Shown: positions 1 through 8,610, counted from the stretch's first letter. The stretch is 29,416 nt of DNA from a virus (IMGVR_UViG_3300001473_000090:1-29416), one strand, 5' to 3'. The notes: generated by a model from the sequence alone, not told the origin. Numbers and translations: made by a program.

Positions 1-600
1 GCCTCCGCTGTTCTCCGACGCCACAAAATGCTGGCCACCATCGGTTTCGGCCCACGCCTTCACGAAGTCGGCGATCTCCTCGCCGTCGATCAGCGCCTTT
101 CCGTCGGCGATCGTCGGCTTGTGCTGGCGCAGTAGCAGCGCCTTGGCCGCATCCATGAGCGGTCCAGCCACGTTCGCCTTCGTCAGGGCCTCCGTCAGAC
201 CATTCTCGACCAAGAGAGTGTGAAGCTGGCCCTCGGCGTCGTCAGCGCGCTTGTTAGCCTTCTCTAGCTCGCGCTCGTGCCGCTTCTTCAGGCGTTCAGT
301 GATCTTCTGCTCAAGCGCCGTCTCGTCCGGCTCGCTCTTCTCGCGCAGGCGGGCGTACTCATCGGCGTCGAAGTCGTCCGGGATCTCGGCGAGCTTGTCC
401 TTGGCGGCCTCGAGCTCTGTCCGGGCCTCGCGCAACTGCCGATCGAGGTTGTCCGCCGTCTGCTTGATGGTCTGGAAGGCCGGGTGGGCCTTAGGGTCAC
501 CGAGCGATAAGACGAACTTGCCGCCCTCCTCACGATAGAACGGATGCAGGGCCTCTGGCACACCGTCCAGAGTCTCAAGCACTGTGGTTAGGCTTTCCAT
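1..600 (-). CDS. Phage scaffold-like protein, partial (C-terminus beyond the window)
   Basis: The frame opens with ATG at 600 and stays open for 200 codons to the window edge, so the C-terminus is missing. A clear Shine-Dalgarno (AAGGAGA) lies 3 nt upstream. The protein begins MESLTTVLETLDGVPEALHP and is then highly charged, with a predicted coiled coil at about residues 45-115 (many E/K/R, heptad-like leucines). A charged coiled-coil protein directly downstream of the portal/minor-head block is typical of a phage scaffolding protein that guides prohead assembly; the major capsid gene would be expected next, off the left edge. Seen: start, SD, coiled-coil composition, position. Inferred: the scaffold role. 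It could instead be another capsid-assembly factor. Confidence 0.75.
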   Translation of the reverse strand, partial: MESLTTVLETLDGVPEALHPFYREEGGKFVLSLGDPKAHPAFQTIKQTADNLDRQLREARTELEAAKDKLAEIPDDFDADEYARLREKSEPDETALEQKITERLKKRHERELEKANKRADDAEGQLHTLLVENGLTEALTKANVAGPLMDAAKALLLRQHKPTIADGKALIDGEEIADFVKAWAETDGGQHFVASENSGG

Positions 601-626
601 TGGTCTCCTTCTGGCCACTGGCCATG

Positions 627-657
627 AAAAAGGCCGCCTCGCAACCTGCGGGCGGCC
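627..657 (-). terminator. Rho-independent terminator after the two-TM moron
   Basis: Read on the minus strand, GGCCGCC and GGCGGCC form a 7-bp GC stem around a 12-nt loop, followed by TTTTT. It lies between the two-TM gene (stop at 734) and the SD of the scaffold-like gene. It would stop the moron transcript and also attenuate late transcription that comes from the portal side. Confidence 0.8.
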
Positions 658-733
658 GGAACTTGGGGTCCGATGCGCAAAGCCTGAAGGCTTCGCAACT
701 GATCAGACTCGAACGAACAAGCTTAACGTGTTG

Positions 734-1909
734 TTAGATACGCAACCTTTTCCTGATGTCGACGGCGGCTGGCGGAAAACGAACCTTATCGGAATCCGAC
801 TCTGCTGATCCGCTAGGCTCCGCAACCGGCTCCGTCATATATACCCAAGCCTTGTCAAAGTTGTTGCCTCTAGCAGGATCGATTAGAGGCACACTAGCGT
901 TGATGACTGTGGCGCGCCTGAACTTGGACCTCCTAATGTGGTCTCCACCGTAGAATCCACTTTCCGGGAAGACGATGCGTGCGCCGTCAAACTGTGCGTT
1001 GACACAATGTCGCCCGAAATCGACCCCGACAGCCTCGAAGGCGACCTGCATCGTTAGGCGCGCAAACAACTTGACTGCAAAATGATACATCTCGGCAACT
1101 TCACCGTCGGACACGGTCTCATCAATTGCGCCACTCGCCCTGAGTGTGGCGCCGGAGGTCGAGTCACCCTCGAGGAGCACACGGAGCCGATCCAGCAAAT
1201 CCATGGGAAGCGACATTTTATCTAGTTCAAAACGCTTGAGAACATCGGTTCGATATGTGCCGAATTTCATAAGGCCGAAAAGGACTTCGGCGCTCTTGGC
1301 ATCGTCTTCGTATCTTCCATCCGAAAACGTAACGCTGTTGCAGACAACGTCCCTAAACGATACCTGCCGTAGCACCGTTCGCTCGCCAGGAGCGTAGAAG
1401 CTAGAGCGCGATATGTTTGTCACGCGATTGTCGCGAAACGAGACACTCGACATTCTCAGCCCAGCCAAATCAAATGACGTGGTGTATCTACCGAGGCGCC
1501 TCAATGCCCCAAATATCCTGAAATGAGCTTCGGGGCTGTCCCACGGGCGATAGTCATCAATGATTTCTAGGTTTCTATCGATCGTCTCCTGCTTTTTTCT
1601 TCTATCTTCGTCATAGATCCTGACCACAAAAAGAACGACGCCGAATAGCGCTATATCAAATAAAAAGCCAACTGCCTCGATGTGAACGCCTGAAACAAAA
1701 TCCAATAGGCTCTGACTCGCGCCCTGTGTTCCATAAAGAGGAATGTAAGCGAATCCCAGTATTACGGCCAAAAGCACGAGGACCCACAGAACAGCTTTGA
1801 GCTCACTGCTGAGAAGGGCGGATTTCAGTCCGCTCGAGCTGACTATTGCCTTAAGCCTTCGCTGCAATTTCGCTCCAGTGACCAGGCTTTCAGTTTCGAC
1901 TATCAGCAA
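734..1909 (-). CDS. Two-TM membrane protein with pentapeptide-like segment (probable moron)
   Basis: This 391-aa protein has two hydrophobic segments near the N-terminus (about residues 38-57 and 78-97). Next comes a basic/acidic stretch (YDEDRRKKQE) and a region of about 140-200 with F-x-x-x-x spacing (SFDLAGLRMSSVSF, then VSFRDVVCNSVTF) that resembles degenerate pentapeptide repeats; a shorter one recurs near residue 340. The likely start is TTG at 1909; no ATG precedes the membrane segments. Codon use and base composition are visibly more AT-rich than the flanking head genes. It is followed by its own terminator at 627-657. Function is not recognised. A membrane-anchored cytoplasmic protein inserted in a late operon is typical of morons, such as superinfection-exclusion or abortive-infection genes, but that role is inference. 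Confidence 0.75.
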   Translation of the reverse strand: MLIVETESLVTGAKLQRRLKAIVSSSGLKSALLSSELKAVLWVLVLLAVILGFAYIPLYGTQGASQSLLDFVSGVHIEAVGFLFDIALFGVVLFVVRIYDEDRRKKQETIDRNLEIIDDYRPWDSPEAHFRIFGALRRLGRYTTSFDLAGLRMSSVSFRDNRVTNISRSSFYAPGERTVLRQVSFRDVVCNSVTFSDGRYEDDAKSAEVLFGLMKFGTYRTDVLKRFELDKMSLPMDLLDRLRVLLEGDSTSGATLRASGAIDETVSDGEVAEMYHFAVKLFARLTMQVAFEAVGVDFGRHCVNAQFDGARIVFPESGFYGGDHIRRSKFRRATVINASVPLIDPARGNNFDKAWVYMTEPVAEPSGSAESDSDKVRFPPAAVDIRKRLRI

Positions 1910-1941
1910 GGGCCGAAGATGTCCTCGCGCTCACAGGCAAG

Positions 1942-2151
1942 CTACCGCGCCTCAGTCACCACACCACGCGCGAGACAGTAGACGCAGGCGTGGATCTTGG
2001 TTCCCATCGACTTGCGGACGTTGCCATCGGGGCCGATGTATGGCCCTAACAACACTTCAGTCGTCGCGCTGGTCGCCACACCTGTCTCGGATTTGCAGCG
2101 CCAGCACTCCCACTGGCGCAGCCCGCGCTTGATGTTTCTGCGGTCGCTCAT
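1942..2151 (-). CDS. Small zinc-ribbon protein
   Basis: This 69-aa protein has two Cys pairs, CWRC (about residues 16-19) and CVYC (about 56-59), separated by about 37 residues, as in a zinc ribbon. It starts with ATG 5 nt after the stop of the minor head protein, so it is probably co-translated with it. The weak SD (AGG) fits translational coupling. No family was recognised. A structural role (head completion) or a nucleic-acid-binding role is possible; only the zinc-site geometry and the operon position are actually seen. Confidence 0.7.
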   Translation of the reverse strand: MSDRRNIKRGLRQWECWRCKSETGVATSATTEVLLGPYIGPDGNVRKSMGTKIHACVYCLARGVVTEAR

Positions 2152-2156
2152 GCAAC

Positions 2157-3197
2157 CTATAGTCCTTCGCGCCGGCTCAGCTCGTCAAGCGTGTACGCAC
2201 GGCCACTTCGGTCAACCATGCTGTCGATCGAAGTTCCATCGCGAAACAATGCGGCTCGAGTGGCCCCGAGGTAGTCGTCCTGGAACTCGTCTGATTGCGT
2301 GCGCAACCATTCCTCGAACGTCGTGGTCGCAGGCAGCTGGCCGTCCAGGCTGGCCCGCGTCCCAGGCGGCGCGTCGTCGAGATCCAGACCCATCTCGCGC
2401 CACGATCGCATCACGGGCGCTGTGGTGGACCGACAGCCTACATGCGCGGGCGGCCGTGGCCCATCGTCGACCGGAAACACCTGACCGTCTCGTGACGCAC
2501 AAATCAGCGTCGTTCGGCTGTCGAGTGTTGCGACCCACTGCACGCCTTTGATCAGATCGAGGTTCTCGCCGTACAGCGTGTCCCGTGCTTCACTCGAAAC
2601 ATGGGTCACGGCCGTCCGAACCACCGCTTGCGCGTCACGCCGGCCGATTTCCAGCACTCCGTCCCGATACTGCCTCGCTCGCGTGCCCCGCACGCGACGC
2701 ACGAGCTGGTCAATTGTGTCGCCCTCGACCATCCCGATGCGCATATGCGACTGGATGCGCGCGAACTGGCTGTCACGCAGCGTGTCGGTCCATTCGCTCA
2801 GATAGCGGCCCTGGAACGGCCGTGACTGGACGATGGCCTGCAGTTGAGCCCGCGACGGCCGCTCGAAGCTGACGTTGACCGGGATCTCATCCGCCAGCAT
2901 CCGCACCTGAAACTCGGGCTCGTAGCCCGCGATCGCCTCGAGCTCTTCGGTGAGCGCGCGACCGATTGTGGTGTAGCCTTCCCGATTGATCGCTCGCACA
3001 TTCGATAGAATGCGCTCCAGTCGCGTCCGCGAAATACTGGATGCTTCCTCGAGGTTCCGCCGCAGGCGCTCGCTCAGATCGGCATCGACCCGATTCAGCA
3101 GCGCAATGATGCGCCGAACGACACCCGCCTTCAGCCGCTCCAGACCGATCGCATGAGACACCGAGCGGTCGCGCAGCCGCTCATTCGTCGTCGCCAT
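2157..3197 (-). CDS. Phage minor head protein, Mu gpF / SPP1 gp7 family
   Basis: The C-terminal half carries the Phage_Mu_F signature: AVVRTAVTHVSSEARDTLY, then WVATLDSRTTLICASRDGQV and PPAHVGCRSTTAPV at about residues 195-265 (the conserved D-x-R-T-x-x-x-C, PP-x-H-x-x-C-R pattern). Members bind the portal and are packaged in small copy number; some help DNA ejection. The N-terminal half is helical. I use the ATG at 3197, which overlaps the portal stop by 17 nt; an upstream TTG at 3206 is an alternative. Gene order terminase, portal, gpF-like is the standard head-module order. The family call is secure; the precise role in this phage is inferred. Confidence 0.92.
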   Translation of the reverse strand: MATTNERLRDRSVSHAIGLERLKAGVVRRIIALLNRVDADLSERLRRNLEEASSISRTRLERILSNVRAINREGYTTIGRALTEELEAIAGYEPEFQVRMLADEIPVNVSFERPSRAQLQAIVQSRPFQGRYLSEWTDTLRDSQFARIQSHMRIGMVEGDTIDQLVRRVRGTRARQYRDGVLEIGRRDAQAVVRTAVTHVSSEARDTLYGENLDLIKGVQWVATLDSRTTLICASRDGQVFPVDDGPRPPAHVGCRSTTAPVMRSWREMGLDLDDAPPGTRASLDGQLPATTTFEEWLRTQSDEFQDDYLGATRAALFRDGTSIDSMVDRSGRAYTLDELSRREGL

Positions 3198-4599
3198 CGG
3201 CGCCAATCATGCCGAGCGCGGGGCCGTCGCTGGCGAGACGCTCCTCTTCCCCCTCGAAGGTGAGGTCGTCGCGCACCAGCTCGCCCTGTTTCAGCGCCTC
3301 GAAGAACGTTTGCCGGCTCACGCCGCCGCCCTGCAGCGCGCCCATCCAGGCCGTCAGTTCCTGCGATGTCATCGGCGCCGGCATGAAGTCGCGGTTGAGC
3401 TCGACTGTCGCGTCGCCGGACAACCCACCCCACTCCACCATCCGTGCCAGGACGGCCGTCAGCGCCTGCCCCACGCCGTTTGCGAGCGATGCCAGCACCG
3501 ATGCTTCGCCGGCCGTGCGCAGCGCCAGTGTATCCGCCGCCTCGGCAGCCTTCTTCTCCGGAGCCAGCATGCGCGCGCCAAGGGCCGCCATCTGAGCCTC
3601 TTTGACCTCGCGGCGCTTCTCCAGCCCCTCCAGGCCCTGGCCAGTGAACTCGAGGAGGCCGACGGTCACGTCTTTGTCCTCTGAATGCCAAAGCTCCGTC
3701 GGGCCCACGGCCGATGGAGCATGATCGTCTTGAACGCCGAAGCAGTATGGTGTCGGCAGAGCCACGAAGTGCGCTCCGTGCTCCAGATCGGCCAGCGTGC
3801 GATAATGGGACAGGTTCAGATTGACCAGGTCCAGCAGAAGCGGCCGCTCAACGCCGTTCGTCAGGCCCCGCGCGCCGATCGGATAGAACGGAATGCGATC
3901 GAGCGGCGCCCCGCGCATCAGCGGCTCGACCTCGTCGACCAGCCGCCATTCTGCATCTTCGCCTTTCTGAAACACACGCTGCCGATAGCCGCGATCGTCC
4001 AGGTCAAGTACCCGCACTTGTTCTATTTCGGTCTCGGCGAACTCGTCGTCGGTTGCCGGCTCGGCCGCAGTCTCTCGCAACCGAACCTGCGTAATGACCG
4101 TGACGTTGTCGCGCTGCCCAACACGGATATCGAGGATGTCCTCTGCCCGATACAGCGTCACGAAAGGCCGCAGGTTGGAGGCCGTCGCCTGCGCCTGGGT
4201 GACCAGCTCGCCCGACGCTCGCGGCATGTCGACCAGCAGTCCGACCCGGGTGACGGTCAACAGCTCTTCAACAGCCTCTTCAGCGAAGCGAGCGAAGGTG
4301 GTCCCGGCCAAGTCGATATCGGTCAGCCAGGGCTCCGCAGCAGGCGGCGCCATAACGATTGGCGGCTTCCTGAAGATCAACCCCGATAGCCCGTCGATTG
4401 TCCGCCTGGTCGCATTGTAGAAGCCTGCCCGGCGCTTATAGGCGTCGTACTCGGTAGCGACCTGGCCGCCGAGCTTCGGCAAGTAGGTCTCACCTACGCT
4501 CAAAACCGCCTCTTCGCCAGCCGACACGTCGCGGCACTTCTGCCAGAGGCCCACGACGTTCTTGTAAGCGCTAGACGGCTCAGCGACCGTCGTTGTCAT
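3181..4599 (-). CDS. Phage portal protein, DUF4055 type
   Basis: This 472-aa protein has the DUF4055 signature near the N-terminus: a Y-L-P-K-L motif, then YKRRAGFYNATRRTIDGLSG and the LIFRKPP segment (about residues 37-80). The family forms the dodecameric portal ring, the DNA entry and exit gate of the capsid. The middle contains IPFYPIGARGL and SHYRTLADLEHGAHFVALPT (about 235-290), typical of this portal group. The ATG start at 4599 overlaps the large-terminase stop in a TGATG junction, so the two are translationally coupled. The acidic C-terminus (EGEEER to GADGDDE) is common in portals. Length is normal for the family. Confidence 0.93.
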   Translation of the reverse strand: MTTTVAEPSSAYKNVVGLWQKCRDVSAGEEAVLSVGETYLPKLGGQVATEYDAYKRRAGFYNATRRTIDGLSGLIFRKPPIVMAPPAAEPWLTDIDLAGTTFARFAEEAVEELLTVTRVGLLVDMPRASGELVTQAQATASNLRPFVTLYRAEDILDIRVGQRDNVTVITQVRLRETAAEPATDDEFAETEIEQVRVLDLDDRGYRQRVFQKGEDAEWRLVDEVEPLMRGAPLDRIPFYPIGARGLTNGVERPLLLDLVNLNLSHYRTLADLEHGAHFVALPTPYCFGVQDDHAPSAVGPTELWHSEDKDVTVGLLEFTGQGLEGLEKRREVKEAQMAALGARMLAPEKKAAEAADTLALRTAGEASVLASLANGVGQALTAVLARMVEWGGLSGDATVELNRDFMPAPMTSQELTAWMGALQGGGVSRQTFFEALKQGELVRDDLTFEGEEERLASDGPALGMIGADGDDE

Positions 4600-6053
4600 C
4601 AGAGGCCCGCCAACTTCTTGCGCTTCACGACGCCCGGCTTCGAGGCCAGCACGCGATATCGGGACTCATCCGCCACATGATCCTCCGCGTCCGTGTCGAT
4701 ATCGTCCGGGTCTTTATCGCTGCGTTCCAACACCGGCACGGTCCTGATGAAGTGCCGGCAAGTGTCGAAGACGAACAGTCCAGGCTCTTCCATCGGGGCG
4801 CCTTCCTCCGTCTTGGCCGCCTTCAGCCGCCGTCGGATGGCTTCCCAGCCCCGCTTGCGGCTGCCGGGCGACTTATCTGCCGCAACCCACCTCACGCCGT
4901 GCCGAGCCTGGATTTCCGCCGGGCTGTCCGCGTTGGTTTCGTCATAGATCGAACTGTCAGCCGGGCCGGGCTTCACCCGCGTCGCGATCCCTAGCTGGCC
5001 TTCGCGTTCCTTGATACCGCGCGCGATCTCGCTGTCGACCATGCGGCAGCCTTCGTTGGGCCGCTTGTTCCAGCCGTACCATTCGCCGATGCGGAACAGC
5101 GTGCCGCGCGGGAACGATTGCCGCTTGCCGTCGGGCATCTCGGCATCCGTGCCGTTGCTCTCTGCCCACCAGCCGACCGAGAACGGCTTGGCTGACCCCC
5201 AGTCAAATGACCGGTCAATGCGCCACGACAACGGGATATCGAAGTGCGGCAGGACATGCCTTTCGCGGTCCCAAACATCGTCAAACATGCCGCCGGCGAC
5301 CACATCCCAATCACCTTCGAGCCAAGCCTTCCGCTTGTTCGGGTCACTGATGCTCTTCAGGGTCGCCAGATACTCAGGGTCGCTCTGCAGCAGGATCCGG
5401 TTCTCGTAGATCGAGCCGAAGATGGCGACGCGCGCCCGGCCCTCTTTGCCTCGGATCACCGTCCCGTTCGGCGCCGGATCGATCAGCCGCGCTTTCACCC
5501 AGTTGTGGCCGACGCCGTACGGATTGGTCGTCGCTCGATAGCGACGCGGCAAGCCCGGGGTCGAAGACCGGCACAAGGTCATGAAGTCCTCGTACGGACC
5601 GCTGTCAGGCCACTTGGTCAGCTCCTCCCAGCCGATCCACGGGTACTCGTGGCCGTGATACTTCCAGTAGTCCGCGGCTCGCTTGACCACACGGAAGAGC
5701 AGCTCTTCCCCGGTCGGGAACTTCCACTTGTAATCCGCGTTGCTTTCGAGGAACCGAGCGCCGGCGAAGATCTGCGGAAACCAGCGCTTCGACTTCGTGA
5801 CGACGTCGTCGAGATCCTTGTACTCGCGCGCCAGCAGCAGGCCACGCCAAGCCGATCCAAAGCCCCGGCCAACGTCGCGGGCGAAGTCCATCAGCAGCGT
5901 GTCGGTTTTTCCTGGGCCGCGCGTGCCGTGATAGAGGGCTTCGAAAACAGGACACGACAGGAACAGCGATTGCGAGCCGGGCTGCGGCGCCCAGACTATG
6001 TTTGGCTGGTGCTCTTGGCCTCTTGCTGTTGCTGCTGCGCTTGCGCCTGCCAT
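4599..6053 (-). CDS. terL: Terminase large subunit (packaging ATPase/nuclease)
   Basis: This 484-aa protein has the Walker A site GTRGPGKT at residues 43-50 and a Walker B-like WIGWEELTKW (the acidic residue pair EE in place of the usual DE). The GDWDV sequence near residue 250 ends the ATPase domain. A RNase H-fold nuclease follows, whose first metal ligand is probably the D of RSFDWGSAKP, and later acids lie in GPADSSIYDE. TerL pumps DNA into the prohead through the portal and cuts concatemers. The ATG at 6053 lies inside the 3' end of the small-terminase gene (58-nt overlap); no better internal ATG precedes the Walker A motif. The stop overlaps the portal start by 1 nt. Confidence 0.95.
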   Translation of the reverse strand: MAGASAAATARGQEHQPNIVWAPQPGSQSLFLSCPVFEALYHGTRGPGKTDTLLMDFARDVGRGFGSAWRGLLLAREYKDLDDVVTKSKRWFPQIFAGARFLESNADYKWKFPTGEELLFRVVKRAADYWKYHGHEYPWIGWEELTKWPDSGPYEDFMTLCRSSTPGLPRRYRATTNPYGVGHNWVKARLIDPAPNGTVIRGKEGRARVAIFGSIYENRILLQSDPEYLATLKSISDPNKRKAWLEGDWDVVAGGMFDDVWDRERHVLPHFDIPLSWRIDRSFDWGSAKPFSVGWWAESNGTDAEMPDGKRQSFPRGTLFRIGEWYGWNKRPNEGCRMVDSEIARGIKEREGQLGIATRVKPGPADSSIYDETNADSPAEIQARHGVRWVAADKSPGSRKRGWEAIRRRLKAAKTEEGAPMEEPGLFVFDTCRHFIRTVPVLERSDKDPDDIDTDAEDHVADESRYRVLASKPGVVKRKKLAGL

Positions 6054-6400
6054 GTCTCCATGTCGGTTGTCGTCGGGGCGACCAGGACGCCGCCTGTGAC
6101 GTTTGCGTCGACCCTATGGTCAAGTCGCTTGCGGTACTTCTCTGGTCGACGACCATTCAGTAGGAAAATCAGCATGGTGTCGCTGGTCTTGGCACGCTCA
6201 AGTGCCAGATCCTCTAGCAGGTCGGTGCCGCTCTCAACCGCGTCGTCCCACTCTTCACAGAACGCCTCGTCATCCTTGCGCCACGCGTAGAGCGCGGTTC
6301 GTCCAATGCCCGCCGCCTTTGCTGCTGCGGCCGCACTCAGGCCCTGGCCAAGCGCCTTGAGAACCTGCCCCCTCTTTTTCTGCGTTCGAATGGTTCGCAT
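5996..6400 (-). CDS. terS: Terminase small subunit
   Basis: I start at the ATG at 6400 (134 aa; MRTIRTQKKRGQVLKALGQG). It carries an N-terminal helix-turn-helix, GLSAAAAAKAAGIGRTALYA (about residues 19-38), the usual DNA-recognition domain of small terminases. A W-R-K-D-D-x-x-F motif follows, then a helical oligomerisation region and a Q-rich tail (QAQAQQQQQ). Small terminases bind the pac or cos site and regulate TerL, encoded immediately downstream with a 58-nt overlap. A 20-residue upstream extension from TTG 6460 is possible, and no strong SD is seen for either start. The position and HTH support the call. Confidence 0.85.
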   Translation of the reverse strand: MRTIRTQKKRGQVLKALGQGLSAAAAAKAAGIGRTALYAWRKDDEAFCEEWDDAVESGTDLLEDLALERAKTSDTMLIFLLNGRRPEKYRKRLDHRVDANVTGGVLVAPTTTDMETWQAQAQQQQQEAKSTSQT

Positions 6401-6596
6401 ACGGCACCGCCGTGGTTGTGAGCCAACGGCCCAGACATCTGCTATACTTAGGGCGACCAAGCTTCACCAAATGCTCGAGTCGCTGAGGGACCGAAATGCC
6501 CCTGGCTGCCCGACGAACACGATACCCGGACAGCGGAGCGCCGACAGGGTTATCACTCAAGGGCCCAAGGGCGTCTTGCACTAAGCGAGCGAGGCG

Positions 6597-7655
6597 CTAT
6601 TCGTCGCCGTCAAGTTCGTCGGTTATCTCGCTCGAGATTGCGCCACCCAGTGCTTCAGCAAGCGCTTCGATCGATGCTCGGGCCGCTATTGCATCCGGGA
6701 CGGCTGACCCCGTCTCAACCACCCCCACACTAATCTCAAATATGGCATCAGAGCGTGCTGGAGCAGCCAGAATTGGGGTGGTCTGACCTTCAAGACCACT
6801 TTGAGGAACGGGCACGCCATATGTCATACGGCTGAAGTCGAACGTGGCTTCTGATATTGTCTCGACTACCGGCCGTCTTGCACCGCTGCTCGATCTGGCC
6901 ACGCTTCCTGCGAAGGCAACGCTTAGGCTGACCGGCTCGCCATCACCGGTTTGAGCTACTGACGAGTTCATGCACGCATAGACCGGCCTGAGCGAGAAAT
7001 ACTGTGGAAGTCTATTGCCTAATACCTCCTGCGTCTCGATCCTGAGCGCAACCACCAAACCCGGCGAGTATCCTCTCGCACCATCCGCGAGCGCCGGTCG
7101 AGAACTTGTCACGTCCGGGCATAGCGGTTCGCTTCCTTGCGGCGTTTGGCTGCCGTCAGCTGCACTCTCGGATGATATCTCAACCGCTGGCGCTCTGACC
7201 AAAATGAGGCACTTTGCATCGCTCAAGAACTCTCTAGGAATGACGCGAAGGCGACCTGCGTGATACCGACTTGTCCCAGCTTCTTGGACTTCCTGTATCT
7301 CGTCCGCCAGATAGTCGGCGACGTACGACAAGGTTTGCTGCACCGCAAACCCTGCTACTGCGGCAATGATCGCCGGCAGGAACCCTTGGATTTCGTCACC
7401 TCGGCATAGACTGTAAATCGGCGAATTGTCCGGAAGCACGTCAGGCAGCGAAACCGACGATGCAGGGCTTGATGGATCGCTCAGACTGGTAATGTCATCG
7501 CCCGCAAGAAAAATGCGGGTGATTTGCTGTCCTTCTACGCCACTTCGACTGTCCCTTTGAAAATTCGCAGCTGCAAAGTAAGCGCAACCACCTAGCAGTA
7601 CCGCCGCGCTTGCGGTCGCAACCAGTTTCGGTGTGATCTTCTTGCGGATCGCCAT
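6597..7655 (-). CDS. Predicted lipoprotein of unknown function (moron-like)
   Basis: This 352-aa protein begins with a lipoprotein signal peptide: basic MAIRKKITPK, a hydrophobic stretch and the lipobox LLGGC with Cys at about residue 24. It should be exported and lipid-anchored. A second hydrophobic stretch, FLPAIIAAVAGFAVQQTL (about residues 92-109), could insert in a membrane. The rest is Ser/Ala-rich, with two or three Cys that could form disulfides. No family was recognised. Base composition is less GC-rich than the terminase genes next to it. It is not in a coupled operon (non-coding gaps of about 200 nt on both sides). A prophage lipoprotein is often a lysogenic-conversion or exclusion factor; that is inference. 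Confidence 0.8.
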   Translation of the reverse strand: MAIRKKITPKLVATASAAVLLGGCAYFAAANFQRDSRSGVEGQQITRIFLAGDDITSLSDPSSPASSVSLPDVLPDNSPIYSLCRGDEIQGFLPAIIAAVAGFAVQQTLSYVADYLADEIQEVQEAGTSRYHAGRLRVIPREFLSDAKCLILVRAPAVEISSESAADGSQTPQGSEPLCPDVTSSRPALADGARGYSPGLVVALRIETQEVLGNRLPQYFSLRPVYACMNSSVAQTGDGEPVSLSVAFAGSVARSSSGARRPVVETISEATFDFSRMTYGVPVPQSGLEGQTTPILAAPARSDAIFEISVGVVETGSAVPDAIAARASIEALAEALGGAISSEITDELDGDE

Positions 7656-7860
7656 GGTTTATCGCCCCATCAACACTGCCTCACAAGACAATCAACCATA
7701 AATCCCGCCAGCACAAGACTAAAAAGTGAAGATTGTGCCGACTACCACATCATTTATGTGCACGTTGCCTCGGCCCATAACTCTACCAACTGTCGGAGGT
7801 CGCGAAGTTTCGCCCTACCCACCCCCAGTTCAGTACTACAAGCGTTGCGGGCCACCGGCC

Positions 7861-8199
7861 CTAGGGTCTCGTAACCTTCTCAATCCAGGCAATCAGATCT
7901 GGGTTGTCTCGCCACACCTGCTGAAGCCCAACGGCAAGGGTAGTAACCACCTGCTCCTCGCCATCTTGGCTTCGTGCGTTGAAGCCCCACCAGACCGCGT
8001 GGATCAGCTCGTGAATAACGATCTCGGCCGCTCGGCTCGCTGTCGGAAACGTTGGCGCCACCAAAATCTCAACATCGACCTGGCTGAATTCGCCGTGGTG
8101 ATCGGTAGCAACGCGCCATTGCTCGGACTGAACCTTGATCGCCACGTCATGACCGGCGACACGAACTGACGAGGGCAGGCCCTCAACCTTGAAAGTCAT
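7861..8199 (-). CDS. Small phage zinc metallopeptidase-like protein (HExxH)
   Basis: This 112-aa protein has a zincin motif, VIHELIHAVW (HELIH at residues 63-67), followed 14-15 residues later by an acidic pair (DGEEQVV) that could give the third zinc ligand. The N-terminal half is predicted beta-rich and a short helix precedes the motif, as in minimal SprT/ImmA-like or phage zincin domains. Related small HExxH proteins are common in tailed-phage genomes and their substrates are unknown. The ATG start at 8199 abuts the divergent plus-strand promoter at 8200-8229, so the two genes may be co-regulated. A small 5-bp GC hairpin at 7849-7861 follows the stop but has no T-run. Confidence 0.8.
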   Translation of the reverse strand: MTFKVEGLPSSVRVAGHDVAIKVQSEQWRVATDHHGEFSQVDVEILVAPTFPTASRAAEIVIHELIHAVWWGFNARSQDGEEQVVTTLAVGLQQVWRDNPDLIAWIEKVTRP

Positions 8200-8229
8200 T
8201 CGACACTTCGTTTCTCTTTATGCTAGAAT
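8200..8229 (+). promoter_or_regulatory. Sigma70-type promoter for the 75-aa plus-strand gene
   Basis: TCGACA (8200-8205; one mismatch to TTGACA), an 18-nt spacer and TAGAAT (8224-8229; one mismatch to TATAAT). A TGC precedes the -10, giving an extended -10. It directly precedes the small gene at 8265, which has a strong SD. Confidence 0.7.
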
Positions 8230-8264
8230 AGTTGGTCCTAACTCAGAACCATCAGGAGGATGCA

Positions 8265-8492
8265 ATGAGTTGGTTCATACCTAGAGACCGAGACGCGTTC
8301 ACTTGGCCTGACCTTGGCGATGTATCCGACGCCATTGACGAAGTGCCGACCGGGCTGCTGTTGCCTGCCGTCCAGAAGATCCGGTCTGCATTCAAAGAAC
8401 CCGACCCTGACATCATTCCCGAGCTCGATGTTGAGTTTGGTTTCGACCCAGAGCCAGTAACTGTCGTTCTGGAGTACTTCGTGCTCGCCTAG
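8265..8492 (+). CDS. Small acidic protein of unknown function
   Basis: This is a 75-aa acidic protein (MSWFIPRDRDAFTWPDLGDV...). A strong SD, AGGAGG, lies 5 nt upstream of the ATG at 8265 and a good promoter lies at 8200-8229, so this is a convincing single-gene transcription unit opposite to its neighbours. No domain was recognised; the C-terminal half is very acidic (PDIIPELDVEFGFDPEP). Small acidic phage proteins transcribed on their own are sometimes DNA mimics or antirepressors; nothing here proves that. A 9-mer in its leader (CTAACTCAG, 8238-8246) recurs in front of the next small gene. Confidence 0.75.
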   Translation: MSWFIPRDRDAFTWPDLGDVSDAIDEVPTGLLLPAVQKIRSAFKEPDPDIIPELDVEFGFDPEPVTVVLEYFVLA

Positions 8493-8610
8493 ATCAAGAG
8501 CACGCGTAGCAATCGTTCCCTAGAGAACTGCGCCAGCGGCGCCGTGTGGTAGAGCTTGCGGTACTGTTGTGCTACTTTGCTGCGTGATCTTTCTAACTCA
8601 GGAGCCTGGG

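Noticed and set aside
660-733. tRNA-like GTTCGAGTC string on the minus strand (about 703-712)
   Set aside because: No acceptor, D or anticodon stems could be built around it; the nearby AAGCC/GGCTT hairpin is isolated.
5244-6290. Long plus-strand open frame (about 348 codons) antisense to the large terminase
   Set aside because: It mirrors a protein with clear terminase motifs; the antisense product is Arg/Pro-rich with no motif, a usual artefact in GC-rich DNA.
6471-6584. 37-codon plus-strand frame after a TGCTATACT extended -10-like box (6440-6448)
   Set aside because: No SD before the ATG and no coupling to another gene; the box alone is not enough.
7849-7861. GGGCC/GGCCC hairpin just after the metallopeptidase stop
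   Set aside because: Only a 5-bp stem with no T-run; not counted as a terminator.
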